A stretch of 34,500 nt of DNA from Acinetobacter bereziniae LMG 1003 = CIP 70.12 (GCF_000368925.1 NZ_KB849755.1:1756953-1791452); one strand, 5' to 3'; shown: positions 1 through 8,598, numbered from the stretch's first letter. Numbers and translations are program-made. Notes: generated by a model not told the origin, from the sequence alone.

Positions 1-927
1 GTCAGGTATCCATGCAGGGCTAAAGTGCCATACTTGTTCTAAGCCTAGACTGGCGTTGTCGTACTGGTCACTGTGCTGATGTCTGCTTTGTACATTGCCA
101 GCACCTTCTTCGGTTTCAAGAATATCAGCTTGCCAACGGTGAATATGTACTGAAGTCGGTTGGAGTGAACGTATACCTGTAAATGTGGTAATAGTATCTT
201 GCTGTTCTACCGCGGAGCTGCGGTGAAAGCGGATGCTTCTGCGTTCTAGCGCAGTGTATTGGCTGTTGTCATCAATTAAACGTAGTTTTTGAGCTTGGAT
301 CGGTGCTGAAATGTTGGCAACATTAAGTTCTGCTTCATCAATCAACCAGCTTAAATTTTCACTTCTCATCAAACGAGTGAGTAGATCGTGGTCGCTTTCG
401 TTCATCTGTATAATCAATGGACGAACATCGTAGTCTTTGGTCAGCCCAGTTTTATCTAAACTCAAACTAGCAGCAAACAGCGGACTTCTTTGCTGCCATT
501 CTTTATGAAGTATTTCAATGACTTGTATCACTGACTTATTCATAAACACTCTGCTATTACGGCGTTTATGCCACAGTGATGTCGCATCCTCAAGTTTGAG
601 CTTATAGACCGTCAGTGCACCATCACTTTGTCCCTGTGCAGCTTCGGTAATGATGCCTGTGGTACGGAACAGTTGTCCTCGGTCGGTGACTTGGTCGATT
701 GCAGCTTGGCAACCGATAAACTGTTTGAGTGGAATATTTGCAGATGTTGCAAGACAGATCAGTTCCACAGACACGCCTTGATTGATGGCATGTTGTCCAT
801 CAATACGTTGCAAGAACACTTGGGCAGTCAAATCAGGATTGCTGAACTGAATATGCAAAGCTCTTTTTTGAGCGGTTAATCCTAACTGATCCAATACTTT
901 ATAAATACTATTTACTAAGCTATTCAT
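1..927 (-). CDS. vgrG: Type VI secretion spike protein VgrG, N-terminal part (cut by window edge)
   Basis: Reading the minus strand from the ATG at 927 gives 309 residues open to the window edge, beginning MNSLVNSIYKVLDQLGL. The translation has the character of the gp27-like base of VgrG: an early beta-rich domain, then the family-typical stretch LLTRLMRSENLSWLIDEAE (about residues 181-199) and a segment with HQHSDQYDNASLGLEQVW. VgrG trimers cap the Hcp tube and carry effectors through the type VI machine. An in-frame TAA lies just upstream of this ATG, so it is the first possible ATG start; no good Shine-Dalgarno is visible. A TATAAT-like -10 lies at 959-964 on the minus strand, with no convincing -35. 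The gp5-like needle, any C-terminal extension and the usual downstream adaptor, effector and immunity genes lie outside the window. Family call is recognition from sequence, not a search. Confidence 0.88.
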   Translation of the reverse strand, partial: MNSLVNSIYKVLDQLGLTAQKRALHIQFSNPDLTAQVFLQRIDGQHAINQGVSVELICLATSANIPLKQFIGCQAAIDQVTDRGQLFRTTGIITEAAQGQSDGALTVYKLKLEDATSLWHKRRNSRVFMNKSVIQVIEILHKEWQQRSPLFAASLSLDKTGLTKDYDVRPLIIQMNESDHDLLTRLMRSENLSWLIDEAELNVANISAPIQAQKLRLIDDNSQYTALERRSIRFHRSSAVEQQDTITTFTGIRSLQPTSVHIHRWQADILETEEGAGNVQSRHQHSDQYDNASLGLEQVWHFSPAWIPD

Positions 928-1347
928 TTTAATAATTTATTCATTTTTAGTTGAGCCTATTATAAATCAAAATCATTTTTTTTCTATTCAAAGAAACAAT
1001 TTCATACACTAAAGTCCTTAAATTCAAATACATTTTTTTATTATTTGTTGAAAAGTTAAATAAAAATAAAGAAACTAAATCTCATTATTATTTTGATATT
1101 TTAAGCTTTAATTTAAATGTTGATGTTATAAACATTGAGAAATGAGTTAAAAAAATGATAGGAATTTATATGATTTGAAGGATGGAAAGTTGAGCTACCA
1201 TAGGCTAAATCTTAACGCTAATCACTCTTAATTCTTCTCTAACTAGAAAGTCATATTTATTTTATGCCTTTCTTCTTCAAGCTACACTATCAATAGAATT
1301 TTTGAGATAAAATAATTGCTATAGTTCATTCTATTAGGCATTTTCCT
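928..1347. other. AT-rich intergenic region between divergent vgrG and the 1348 gene
   Basis: This 420-base stretch is very AT-rich and has no open frame that looks coding on either strand. It separates divergently transcribed genes, so it must hold both promoters. A TATAAT match on the minus strand at 959-964 is a plausible -10 for vgrG. No convincing promoter hexamer pair was found for the plus-strand gene. No repeats or RNA structures stood out. Confidence 0.5.
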
Positions 1348-1611
1348 ATGAACGATATAAAAACTCCCAAAAAACCGTTATGGAAATCGAAAGCTGTTAT
1401 TTTTGCTACGATTTTTAGTTGTCTTTTCCTATTGTTTTTCTATATGGCTGTAAGTAATGAACCTGATTACATGCCGAGTCAACAAAACAAAGTAAGCTCT
1501 CATACAACAGCACACACAGAATCTGAACACTCAAACCATGATAAGCAAATGTCTGATCAACAAATGAAAAATATGCCTCATAATGATAGCCATACAGAAT
1601 CTTCTCGTTAA
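1348..1611 (+). CDS. Small single-pass membrane protein with His/Met-rich tail, function unknown
   Basis: An 87-residue protein with a basic N-terminus (KTPKKPLWKSK), one strong hydrophobic segment at about residues 16-35, and a hydrophilic tail of about 50 residues rich in His, Met, Ser and Gln (HTTAHTESEHSNHDKQ, then MSDQQMKNMPHNDSH). The arrangement suggests an inner-membrane anchor with a periplasmic tail that could bind a transition metal such as copper; that is inference from composition only. The stop is seven bases before the patatin gene start, so the two are probably one transcript. I do not recognise the family. The tail is low in complexity, so it may also be just a flexible linker. 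Confidence 0.7.
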   Translation: MNDIKTPKKPLWKSKAVIFATIFSCLFLLFFYMAVSNEPDYMPSQQNKVSSHTTAHTESEHSNHDKQMSDQQMKNMPHNDSHTESSR

Positions 1612-1618
1612 GTAACCA

Positions 1619-2485
1619 ATGATGACTAATTTACGTAATGCCCTTGTTGTAGAAGGGGGCGGTATGCGTGGCGCGTTTACCTGTGGCGTACTCGATGCTT
1701 TTCTTCAACAAAACTTCAATCCATTTGATCTATTTGTGGGTGTTTCATCAGGTTCAACCAATCTTGCTAATTATCTTGCCAAGCAACACGGTCGCAATAT
1801 TGAACTATACCTCGACCATTCACTGCGTCCTGAATTTATCCGCTATGGTCGTTTCTTTAAAGGCGGTGATTTATTAGATATGCAGTGGATGTGGGATACT
1901 GTTGAAAAGGAAAACCCTTTAGATCAAAACACGCTGTTTGCACAAAATCCTGATTTTTACATGGTCTTGACTCATGCTCGATCTGGTCATGCCGAATATT
2001 TACGTGCAGGGAAAGACAATATTATTGAGGGGTTACGTGCCTCAAGCTCTATTCCCTATCTTACAAGGAAAGCTGTTGAGATTTTTGGTGAACCTTATTT
2101 TGATGGTGGTGTCGCAGATGCTCTTCCAGTGCAATGGGCAGCTCAGCAAAGTAATATTAAAAACTTATTGGTTATACGTACTCGAACCCAAAGTTATTTC
2201 AAAGCCAGTAGCAAAGCAGACCAATTTTTTGCCAAATATTTAATGAATCAATATGCTGGATTTTCAGATAGTCTTAAGCAACGTTGCCAACGTTACAACG
2301 CAACTGTCGACTTTATGCTTCAAAATAATCAGCAAGTTATTTTAGAAGTTTGTCCACCTGACGATAAAATGTTAGCTGGTCGTTTATGCAAGGATAAACG
2401 AAAATTGCAATATACCTATGAGGTTGGCTTGGATTGTGGTCGCAAAGCCATCGAAGATTGGGAAAGATTTTCCAAACAAGCATAA
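1619..2485 (+). CDS. Patatin-like phospholipase family protein (YjjU-type)
   Basis: A 288-residue protein with the full patatin signature. The oxyanion loop GGGMRGAF is at residues 13-20, the nucleophile elbow GVSSG at 41-45 (Ser43), and the DGG motif at about 162-164 supplies the Asp of the Ser-Asp dyad. Such enzymes hydrolyse acyl esters of phospholipids or related lipids. The length and C-terminal extension fit the bacterial YjjU-like subgroup. There is no signal peptide, so a cytosolic or membrane-peripheral site is likely. The start is the first of two adjacent ATG codons (1619 and 1622) and the ribosome site is weak, which fits translational coupling to the small gene ending at 1611. 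It lies near vgrG but on the opposite strand, so a link to type VI effectors is not supported. Physiological substrate unknown. Confidence 0.88.
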   Translation: MMTNLRNALVVEGGGMRGAFTCGVLDAFLQQNFNPFDLFVGVSSGSTNLANYLAKQHGRNIELYLDHSLRPEFIRYGRFFKGGDLLDMQWMWDTVEKENPLDQNTLFAQNPDFYMVLTHARSGHAEYLRAGKDNIIEGLRASSSIPYLTRKAVEIFGEPYFDGGVADALPVQWAAQQSNIKNLLVIRTRTQSYFKASSKADQFFAKYLMNQYAGFSDSLKQRCQRYNATVDFMLQNNQQVILEVCPPDDKMLAGRLCKDKRKLQYTYEVGLDCGRKAIEDWERFSKQA

Positions 2486-2497
2486 AGTCTTTTTAGT

Positions 2498-2881
2498 TTA
2501 GTTTGTCTTCAACAAGTATGTTGTGTCATACCCTTCACGAGGAAATGCATCTTTGGTGATACTTTCTATCTCAATGATTTGACCTTTTCTTAAAGTCACT
2601 GGAAGTGGATGTTCAATTTTTATTTTCATGGTTTGATTGACGAATGTTTGACATCCACTATCAGCTCTTCCATGCTTTTCTGCTTTAAGCACTTTTATGT
2701 TGATGAATAATTGACTTTTAACAAGCTTATCTTGGTGCTGATTGTTAACGTTAGCTATTGTTGGGGTTTTAACATCTAAGACCTTAGCACTCAATAAGCA
2801 GTGGTTGACATAAGATGCCCAAGTAAAATTAGGAACAGTCACAGTCAACATCAACCCAAAAATATGAATCAAACACTTCAT
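2498..2881 (-). CDS. Exported protein of unknown function (127 aa)
   Basis: A 127-residue protein with an N-terminal signal peptide: a hydrophobic stretch at about residues 4-20 and a probable cleavage after the Ala-Ser of TWAS (about residue 23). The mature part is about 100 residues, with two Cys (about residues 28 and 78) that could form a disulfide in the periplasm. It ends in a beta-rich region with LPVTLRKGQIIEIES. The start codon directly abuts the TAG stop of the gene at 2882-3565, so the two are probably translationally coupled and expressed together. I do not recognise the family. It converges on the patatin gene with a 12-base gap. Confidence 0.7.
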   Translation of the reverse strand: MKCLIHIFGLMLTVTVPNFTWASYVNHCLLSAKVLDVKTPTIANVNNQHQDKLVKSQLFINIKVLKAEKHGRADSGCQTFVNQTMKIKIEHPLPVTLRKGQIIEIESITKDAFPREGYDTTYLLKTN

Positions 2882-3565
2882 CTAATGGTCCTTTTTCCAA
2901 AACTTCCATGACTTTTCAGGGCAAGTATAAAGTTTGTCAGAAACTGAGATTTGAGCATTGGTTTTGAGATCAAATACTTGAAATTGGCATTGGTTATTTT
3001 GATATTGACCTAAAATTTCGTAATCATGCCCAGCCTGAGGTCTAAAAGAAGCAACAGCATCCACACATTGATCAATCACTTGTGCTTTCGTCCGAGATGA
3101 ATCAGTCGCTCCAAATACAAAACCATATAAATTCACTGGTTGATCTGCATTTAAAATAAACTCTTTATAGGAAATCAGTTGGTAGGTTCGCATCGCATTG
3201 CTTTCAGCTTCTTTCTGGATTGCACTACGTGGCATCCCTTCTTCGATATTAAAGGTGATTCTCGCGTACGCTTTTAGCGCAGATAATGCACCATTTCCAC
3301 TTAAGTAATCCCGTATCCCAGCTTTTCTTCCTACACAATCAAATGAATGTTGAATTAAAGTTTTTGTCGCACCCTTTCGATAGACTCGAATCCGCGACTG
3401 TGTCGCTGGGTCATAAATTTTTGGCTTTGTTTCCACCTGCACCTCATAAGGTAATGGTGCTGATTGCTGTGTTTCGGCATGTGTAAATACACTGAATTGA
3501 AATACGACTCCAAATAAAAATAAAACCTGAAGTCGTACTATGCCATGCTTATATAATCTGTTCAT
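2882..3565 (-). CDS. Exported protein of unknown function (227 aa)
   Basis: A 227-residue protein with a signal peptide (hydrophobic core at about residues 12-27, likely cleavage after THA near residue 30). The mature part has a beta-strand-like opening (SRIRVYRKG) and four Cys spread over residues 77 to about 218, suggesting two disulfides in the periplasm. It ends in a basic, aromatic tail (KSWKFWKKDH). The start overlaps the HAD hydrolase stop in an ATGA of four bases at 3562-3565, and the next gene begins right after its stop, so it sits in a tightly packed operon. No family recognised; the tight pairing with the following exported protein suggests the two act together. Confidence 0.7.
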   Translation of the reverse strand: MNRLYKHGIVRLQVLFLFGVVFQFSVFTHAETQQSAPLPYEVQVETKPKIYDPATQSRIRVYRKGATKTLIQHSFDCVGRKAGIRDYLSGNGALSALKAYARITFNIEEGMPRSAIQKEAESNAMRTYQLISYKEFILNADQPVNLYGFVFGATDSSRTKAQVIDQCVDAVASFRPQAGHDYEILGQYQNNQCQFQVFDLKTNAQISVSDKLYTCPEKSWKFWKKDH

Positions 3566-4221
3566 TTTATTTTTAAAATACTAAGTATGTCTTGAAAATA
3601 CTTTACACGATGATCTGCTTGTGTCGATATTACTTTTTGTTCTGGATCAAATAAAATGGTCTGCATACCGACAGATTTTGCTCCCACAATATCAACAACT
3701 TCATTATCACCCACGAAAATACATTGCTCAGGCAAAAGTTCAAGTTGGTGACACGCCAACAGGAAAATTTTGGGATCAGGCTTTCTTAACCCAACGGCTT
3801 CTGAAACGATAATGCTAGAGAAAAGCTTCTCTAATCCTAATGCCTGAAAATTACGCTCTTGAAATGGGCTCCGACCATTAGAAATGAGCCCAAGCGAAAA
3901 ATTAGTCTTAACCAATCGATCAAGTACCGAATCAACACTTTGAAAAGCTACACAAAACTTGTTGAAATCTTGAATATAACTCGCGAGCAAATCTTCTGTT
4001 GTATATTTGGAAATCTGAAACTCTTGAATGAGTTGTGCATAAACTTTGTCTTTCCACACAGCACCATTCGCATCGAGAGCAATAAAACGTTGAATAAAGT
4101 TTTGCTGTTGTGACAGTGGAACAAGGGTTAATGTATTGAGTTGCCAATTTAAAAATTGCACAAGTGAGGAAGTTCGATCTAAAAGTGTTTGATCTAAATC
4201 AAATAATACAGCTTGTATCAT
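3562..4221 (-). CDS. HAD-superfamily hydrolase
   Basis: A 219-residue protein with the four HAD motifs. Motif I is DLDQT at residues 8-12 (nucleophile Asp8, acid/base Asp10), motif II is SNGRS with Ser114, motif III Lys147 lies in GLRKPDPKIF, and motif IV is GDNEVVD with Asp172. The helical insertion between motif I and motif II is a C1-type cap, as in phosphoglycolate phosphatase, YjjG-like nucleotidases and haloacid dehalogenases. The motif I residues suit phosphatase activity on a small metabolite. Substrate cannot be assigned. It overlaps the next gene by four bases and lies 71 bases after the dehydratase gene. Confidence 0.88.
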   Translation of the reverse strand: MIQAVLFDLDQTLLDRTSSLVQFLNWQLNTLTLVPLSQQQNFIQRFIALDANGAVWKDKVYAQLIQEFQISKYTTEDLLASYIQDFNKFCVAFQSVDSVLDRLVKTNFSLGLISNGRSPFQERNFQALGLEKLFSSIIVSEAVGLRKPDPKIFLLACHQLELLPEQCIFVGDNEVVDIVGAKSVGMQTILFDPEQKVISTQADHRVKYFQDILSILKIK

Positions 4222-4292
4222 TTTATCGTCTACTCAATAATCAAAATATTCCATTCAAAAAATATCTAAGGTTTATGCCTGATTCAATCAGT

Positions 4293-5201
4293 TTATCCAT
4301 TAAATCCTTGTAATGTCTCTAAGGTGATACCTGCTCCACCACAGACTATAACCAAAACCTGATCAGATAATTTAAACTGAATTTTTTGATCATAAAGTAC
4401 AGATAGTGTTGCGCCACATGCGGGTTCAACCAAAAGACGATGATCATCAACAAACTTTAGACATGCATTGACAGCCTCTTGATCTGAAACAATTCGACTG
4501 TGTACATCAAATTGTTGACTCAGTTCAAATGCATTTTGACAGACTTTTTTTGCAGCCAAAGTGGTCGCTATACCGCTTACACAATCCAACTCAATATGCT
4601 GCTTAGCCATCATTGATGCATTTAAAGATGCTGTGTCCTGTGTTTCAACAGCATAAACTGGAACATGCCCTAGCCCATGTTTATTTAAACCAGCAACCAC
4701 ACCGGAAAGTAGGCTTCCACCACCAACTGATAAAACGACGGCATCAGGTATAACCCCCTCAGCAATCACTTCATCAATCATTGGGATTATACCTTCCCAT
4801 AACAGTGGGTCATCAAAAGGGTGAATAAAAACATCGTTTTGTGTTAATAAAGACTGTGCTAATGCATTCGCTTCACCCCATGAAGCACCATGTACAATCA
4901 CTTCAGCGCCTTGTTGAGCAATCAATTCTCGAGCGCGTTGTGCTGTAGTCTCAGGAACAACGACTGTTACAGGAACACCGAGTTGTCGTCCTGTATAAGC
5001 AACCGCTAAACCAGCATTTCCCCCTGAAGAGCTGACAAATCGCTGAGCGCCTTGCTCAAAATATTTTTGACAAGCATAACTAATACTTCGCTGTTTAAAA
5101 GAAGCAGCAGGTTGTAAAGCCTCCATTTTTAGCCATACCTGACATTGATTGATTTGACTTAAAACGAGTGACTGTATTAACGGGGTTTTTATACTGAGCA
5201 T
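4293..5201 (-). CDS. PLP-dependent serine/threonine dehydratase-like protein
   Basis: A protein of about 302 residues of fold type II PLP enzymes. The PLP lysine is in AASFKQRS (residue 36 from the ATG start), the phosphate loop is SSGGNAG (about 58-64), and the glycine-rich loop is SVGGGSLLSG (about 158-167). The C-terminal VIVCGGAGITLETL has Cys where many bacterial threonine deaminases have Ser, as in mammalian-type L-serine dehydratase, and there is no C-terminal ACT domain, so a catabolic serine/threonine deaminase is the best guess. I chose the ATG at 5201 because the protein then starts MLSIKTPLIQS, like the family, with AAGAGA upstream. A TTG at 5231 would give ten extra residues and overlap the GNAT stop. 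The gene follows the acetyltransferase directly. Confidence 0.85.
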   Translation of the reverse strand: MLSIKTPLIQSLVLSQINQCQVWLKMEALQPAASFKQRSISYACQKYFEQGAQRFVSSSGGNAGLAVAYTGRQLGVPVTVVVPETTAQRARELIAQQGAEVIVHGASWGEANALAQSLLTQNDVFIHPFDDPLLWEGIIPMIDEVIAEGVIPDAVVLSVGGGSLLSGVVAGLNKHGLGHVPVYAVETQDTASLNASMMAKQHIELDCVSGIATTLAAKKVCQNAFELSQQFDVHSRIVSDQEAVNACLKFVDDHRLLVEPACGATLSVLYDQKIQFKLSDQVLVIVCGGAGITLETLQGFNG

Positions 5202-5227
5202 TGATGATGATATTCTCTTGCTTGATT

Positions 5228-5659
5228 TCAACTATTTTTTAAATTTTGGTACATATCGATATGTGGGATTCCACAATCCAAATATGCTTCACCTTGTAAT
5301 TGAAAACCCAAGTTCTCATAAAATTTTGTTGCATAGGCTTGCGCAGATAGTTTAAGTACGGTTCTACCTTCCTGTTTTGCAACATCAATAATATATTGCA
5401 TAAGCAGCTTACCGATCCCTTCACCACGGTATGTTTTTAATACCGCAACGCGCCCAATACTGTCATTTTGTAATAACCGCGCAGTTGCAATGGGTTGATT
5501 CTGTTCATACATGACAAAATGCAATGAAACAGCATCTTGGTCATCCCATTCTTCCACTTCACTGATATTTTGTTCTTCAATAAAAACCTTTCTACGAATC
5601 AATTGTGCATCGTATTGAAGTTGGCTCCAAGGTCCTGATTGAATTTCAAATCGACTCAT
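5228..5659 (-). CDS. GNAT family N-acetyltransferase
   Basis: A 143-residue single-domain GNAT protein. Motif A with the acetyl-CoA pyrophosphate loop is RVAVLKTYRGEGIGKLL at residues 70-86, preceded by the beta-strand HFVMYEQNQPIATARLL. The conserved C-terminal motif B is seen as YATKFYENLGFQLQGE. The early RRKVFIEEQNISEVEEWD is typical of the small GNAT group often annotated as YjcF/ElaA-like, which has poorly defined amine substrates. It is the first gene of the minus-strand group and lies 26 bases before the dehydratase ATG. The promoter must lie in 5660-5769, shared with the divergent gene at 5770. Confidence 0.88.
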   Translation of the reverse strand: MSRFEIQSGPWSQLQYDAQLIRRKVFIEEQNISEVEEWDDQDAVSLHFVMYEQNQPIATARLLQNDSIGRVAVLKTYRGEGIGKLLMQYIIDVAKQEGRTVLKLSAQAYATKFYENLGFQLQGEAYLDCGIPHIDMYQNLKNS

Positions 5660-5769
5660 TTGTTAAATCCTAATATCCAATAAATTGATCATTGATTGTT
5701 TCAAATTATGCTACTGTATGCTGACAATGCATTCATTATCACTTACTTAACCAAACCTGTAGAATAATT

Positions 5770-6456
5770 ATGTTTCTAAATCAAAAATTTAAAGTATTTC
5801 TTTATAGCGCAATTTTACTCTCCACTCAAAGTATTTACGCTAAAGCATCCGATCTAGATCGTGTCAAGATTATCACCCAAAGTATGATCGGATTATTTTC
5901 TCAAGATGATCACCAAGATCAACTCAATATAAAAATGGCTGCGGCAATGGCAGGTATTTCAGAAGCTGAAGCAAAAAAGAACAGTGATGAAAGTGATGAA
6001 AAGCAAATAACGGCATCTCAACAAATGAAGGAGATTCTTAAAGAACAGTTCAATACTGATGACTTTAAAATTGTTGCGCCTGCATTTGAACGTCACTTAA
6101 AAGCGCAAGGCTCTGCATATAAAAGCTGTCAACAAAGCGGCAAGATCATTGAAAATAATGACAATTTTCAAGTTCCATTAAGCTGTAAAGTTCCGGTCAT
6201 TAATTTTGATAATATTCAAATGCCTGTACGAGACAGTAAAGACAGTGAAGCAAAATCCGTTGCGAAAGGTACAGACTTTTTAACTGATCTCATCAATAAA
6301 GCACCACGTGAAGTATTCGCAACCAGTATCTTGATTCATAAGATAGACGGACAATTGATTCCAGAAATGGATAATCCACAATATTTCCCTGATACTGTTG
6401 CTCAAAAAACAGCAGGTGAAACAGAAGCTGAACTCAATAAAACCAACCAAGAATAG
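5770..6456 (+). CDS. Exported hydrophilic protein of unknown function (228 aa)
   Basis: A 228-residue protein with a signal peptide (basic start, hydrophobic core about residues 9-18, probable cleavage after SIYA at 24 or AKA at 26). The mature part is rich in Lys, Asp, Glu and Gln, with an early helical region (MAAAMAGISEAEAKKNSDES) and two Cys at 120 and 139 that could pair in the periplasm. I do not recognise the family. It stands alone: divergent from the GNAT gene upstream and followed by two hairpins at 6469-6545 before the convergent methyltransferase gene. Confidence 0.75.
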   Translation: MFLNQKFKVFLYSAILLSTQSIYAKASDLDRVKIITQSMIGLFSQDDHQDQLNIKMAAAMAGISEAEAKKNSDESDEKQITASQQMKEILKEQFNTDDFKIVAPAFERHLKAQGSAYKSCQQSGKIIENNDNFQVPLSCKVPVINFDNIQMPVRDSKDSEAKSVAKGTDFLTDLINKAPREVFATSILIHKIDGQLIPEMDNPQYFPDTVAQKTAGETEAELNKTNQE

Positions 6457-6468
6457 CATGTAAACTTT

Positions 6469-6545
6469 GACCTGATCTTGGTATTTCCTTGTACCTAAAT
6501 ATCAGGTCACTATGGGTTAAGCGTATAAACTTACGCCTAGCCCAT
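6469..6545. other. Two consecutive hairpins between convergent genes
   Basis: The first hairpin pairs GACCTGAT (6469-6476) with ATCAGGTC (6501-6508) and has an inner GGTA/TACC pair. The second pairs the arm starting ATGGG at 6512 with the arm ending CCCAT at 6545, with 12 of 15 positions matching and an inner GCGTA/TTACGC. Neither has a following T run, so they are not classic intrinsic terminators, but their place between convergent genes fits a role in transcript ends. Confidence 0.5.
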
Positions 6546-6604
6546 ACAAAGTATCGGGTGTTTCAATCTGTACAAGATTAATCCACTTCTCAGCTATGCT
6601 ATAA

Positions 6605-7852
6605 TCAGCACTTTTCTCCAATATCTTGTTGATCCCATTGATTATTTAACAACAATTCCAAGGATTGTTTGTGAATGCCATACATGGTTTTCAAGGCTTG
6701 AATCTGTGCCAGAACGGCAGGGTCTGGTTCAACAAAATCTTTACGTTTCGTTGCCAAAATCATTTTATTTTTACTGGTATGTTCCAAAGCAACAAACTCA
6801 AAAACTTTGGTTTCATAGCCATAGGCTTTGAGTAATAAAGCACGAATCGTATCTGTTAACATCTCTGCCTGTTGTCCAGCGTGAATACCAAACTGCAACA
6901 TCGGTTGTAAAACTTGTGGGCTTTTCAACTGTGGTCGTAATTCTTTATGGCAGCATGGCGCGCACATGATCATTTGTGCATTTAAACGAATCCCCGTATG
7001 AATCGCAAAGTCCGTTGCAACATCACAGGCATGTAGGGCAATCATCACATCCAGATGTGAAGGATGATAGGTTCTTACGTCCCCTTGGAAAAAGTCCAAT
7101 TGCTCAAAACCTGAGGCTTTTGCCACATCTTGGCAGAACTTCACCATTTTATCATTCAGCTCTACCCCCGTCACATCAGCAGTTTGATGATGTTTAGTCA
7201 AATAATCATACAAAGCAAAGGTCAAATACCCCTTGCCTGAACCAAAATCTACCACCTTTAATGGCTGTTCTTGAGATTGTGTCTGGTCGCGTAGTTCTTG
7301 TGGCAGTATCTGGGTCAATGCCCCTGAGAAAATTTCAATAAATTTATTAATCTGCTTCCATTTACGTGCCATGCTTGGAATCACTTGTGCATTGGCATCG
7401 GTAATTCCAAGCGGTTGTAGGAAATAACTCTGTTGATCGACAAAACGCTGTTTACTACGGTCGTGTGCTTGCTGTTCGGTTTTAGGGGATTTGCCCGCTT
7501 TGTTTTTGCTTACTGTGAGTAAGGCTTTCTTCTTATTCTTTTTAAGCTGTATCTCTGCTTCATCGGTAAATAAATTGGCTTGTTTACACTGTTCTGCCAA
7601 CTGTTGAATCGTGCTTAAAGCATCGGATAAAGAATAGTTTTTTGTAATATCATTGGTTTTATAACGATATAAACAACTCAAAACAGACTCTTGTTGTAAT
7701 TGGATGACTCGAAAGGTCATTTTCTCCAAATCAGTCAATTCACCTTTATACTGACTTAAAATTAAACGATCTAAATTTTGATTATCAATAGCTTGCTGTA
7801 CGCTATCAAAAAACTGTTGTTCTTGCACAGATAAACTCGCGACATCAGACAT
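6605..7852 (-). CDS. Class I SAM-dependent methyltransferase (PCCH-motif, METTL25/RRNAD1-like)
   Basis: About 415 residues. The SAM-binding motif I is VVDFGSGKGYLTFAL (around residues 200-214), followed by an acidic end of strand 2 (GVELNDKM), a motif resembling ALHACDVATD (about 272-281) and the conserved MCAPCCHKEL (about 296-305). The HACD...TD and PCCH pairs are hallmarks of the Methyltransf_32-type family, which includes eukaryotic METTL25/RRNAD1; bacterial members have no settled substrate and may act on RNA. The N-terminal 140 residues are helical and Lys/Gln-rich with a basic stretch (KKNKKKALLTVSKNKAGK) that could bind nucleic acid. I chose the ATG at 7852 over a TTG two codons upstream. 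Single gene, divergent from trhA. Confidence 0.82.
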   Translation of the reverse strand: MSDVASLSVQEQQFFDSVQQAIDNQNLDRLILSQYKGELTDLEKMTFRVIQLQQESVLSCLYRYKTNDITKNYSLSDALSTIQQLAEQCKQANLFTDEAEIQLKKNKKKALLTVSKNKAGKSPKTEQQAHDRSKQRFVDQQSYFLQPLGITDANAQVIPSMARKWKQINKFIEIFSGALTQILPQELRDQTQSQEQPLKVVDFGSGKGYLTFALYDYLTKHHQTADVTGVELNDKMVKFCQDVAKASGFEQLDFFQGDVRTYHPSHLDVMIALHACDVATDFAIHTGIRLNAQMIMCAPCCHKELRPQLKSPQVLQPMLQFGIHAGQQAEMLTDTIRALLLKAYGYETKVFEFVALEHTSKNKMILATKRKDFVEPDPAVLAQIQALKTMYGIHKQSLELLLNNQWDQQDIGEKC

Positions 7853-7953
7853 GATCAAAACTCGTATTAATTAAGTTACCTATTTTAAAACGTCTTACTT
7901 TAAAGGTAAAACTGCATTACTATACAAGTGTATTTTTAAGGTCATAAAATCTA

Positions 7954-8598
7954 ATGTCGAATGATCAAATGATTCATACTTATGCCGCACACGAAGAACG
8001 CATCAATGCTTTGAGTCATGCATTTGGTGCCATTTTGGCTGCAATTGCGACTGTATTTATGCTGATTAAGGGACATGATCTACACGGATGGCAATTTTTT
8101 GGGTTAGTTGTTTATGGATTGAGTATGATTCTATTATTCTCAAGTTCAGCAATTTACCACTTTGCTGTCGATGAAAAAAAGCGACATTGGTATAAAAAAC
8201 TTGACCATACGGCGATTTATTATTTAATCGCCGGAACATATACACCATTTTTGGCCATTGCAATTCCAACAGCTAAAGCTCATTACTTACTGATTGCACT
8301 TTGGGTGATTGCTGCTATTGGAACACTATTCAAGTTAATATTCATCCATCGTTTTGAAAAGATTTCCTTGGCTGCCTATTTAATTATGGGATGGCTTGCT
8401 GTGCTTGTTATGGATGATATGCAACAGTTTTTGCGACCAGAAGCATTAAAATTATTGGTCATTGGCGGTTTAGCATATACAATAGGCGCATTGTTTTATG
8501 CCTTAAAAAGCGTAAGATACACACATGCTATTTGGCATATATTTGTTCTGATCGGTGCAGGATCACATTTCCTTGCAATCTATCTTTACGTCATTTAA
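7954..8598 (+). CDS. trhA: TrhA/hemolysin III family membrane protein (PAQR-type)
   Basis: A 214-residue polytopic protein with about seven membrane segments. The family signatures are present: an early ERINALSHAFGAILA, the central IYHFAVDEKKRHWYKKLDHTA region with conserved Ser/His/Asp, YYLIAGTYTPF, and a final HAIWHIFVLIGAGSHF. In the PAQR superfamily these His and Asp residues form a metal site inside the membrane. E. coli TrhA (YqfA) is linked to membrane energetics and lipid homeostasis; the old name hemolysin III reflects an early assay and does not mean a toxin. The start ATG has AAGG about 13 bases upstream. No terminator is obvious after it. Confidence 0.9.
   Translation: MSNDQMIHTYAAHEERINALSHAFGAILAAIATVFMLIKGHDLHGWQFFGLVVYGLSMILLFSSSAIYHFAVDEKKRHWYKKLDHTAIYYLIAGTYTPFLAIAIPTAKAHYLLIALWVIAAIGTLFKLIFIHRFEKISLAAYLIMGWLAVLVMDDMQQFLRPEALKLLVIGGLAYTIGALFYALKSVRYTHAIWHIFVLIGAGSHFLAIYLYVI

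Noticed and set aside
628..879. An 83-codon plus-strand frame opposite the start of vgrG
   Set aside because: The minus strand is open over the whole region with clear VgrG features; this is an antisense shadow.
1619..2485. Patatin phospholipase as a type VI effector delivered by the nearby VgrG
   Set aside because: It lies upstream and on the opposite strand; effectors normally follow vgrG. It has the features of a YjjU-type housekeeping family.
4293..5231. TTG start at 5231 for the dehydratase
   Set aside because: The ATG at 5201 gives an N-terminus like related enzymes and has a better ribosome site; the TTG remains possible.
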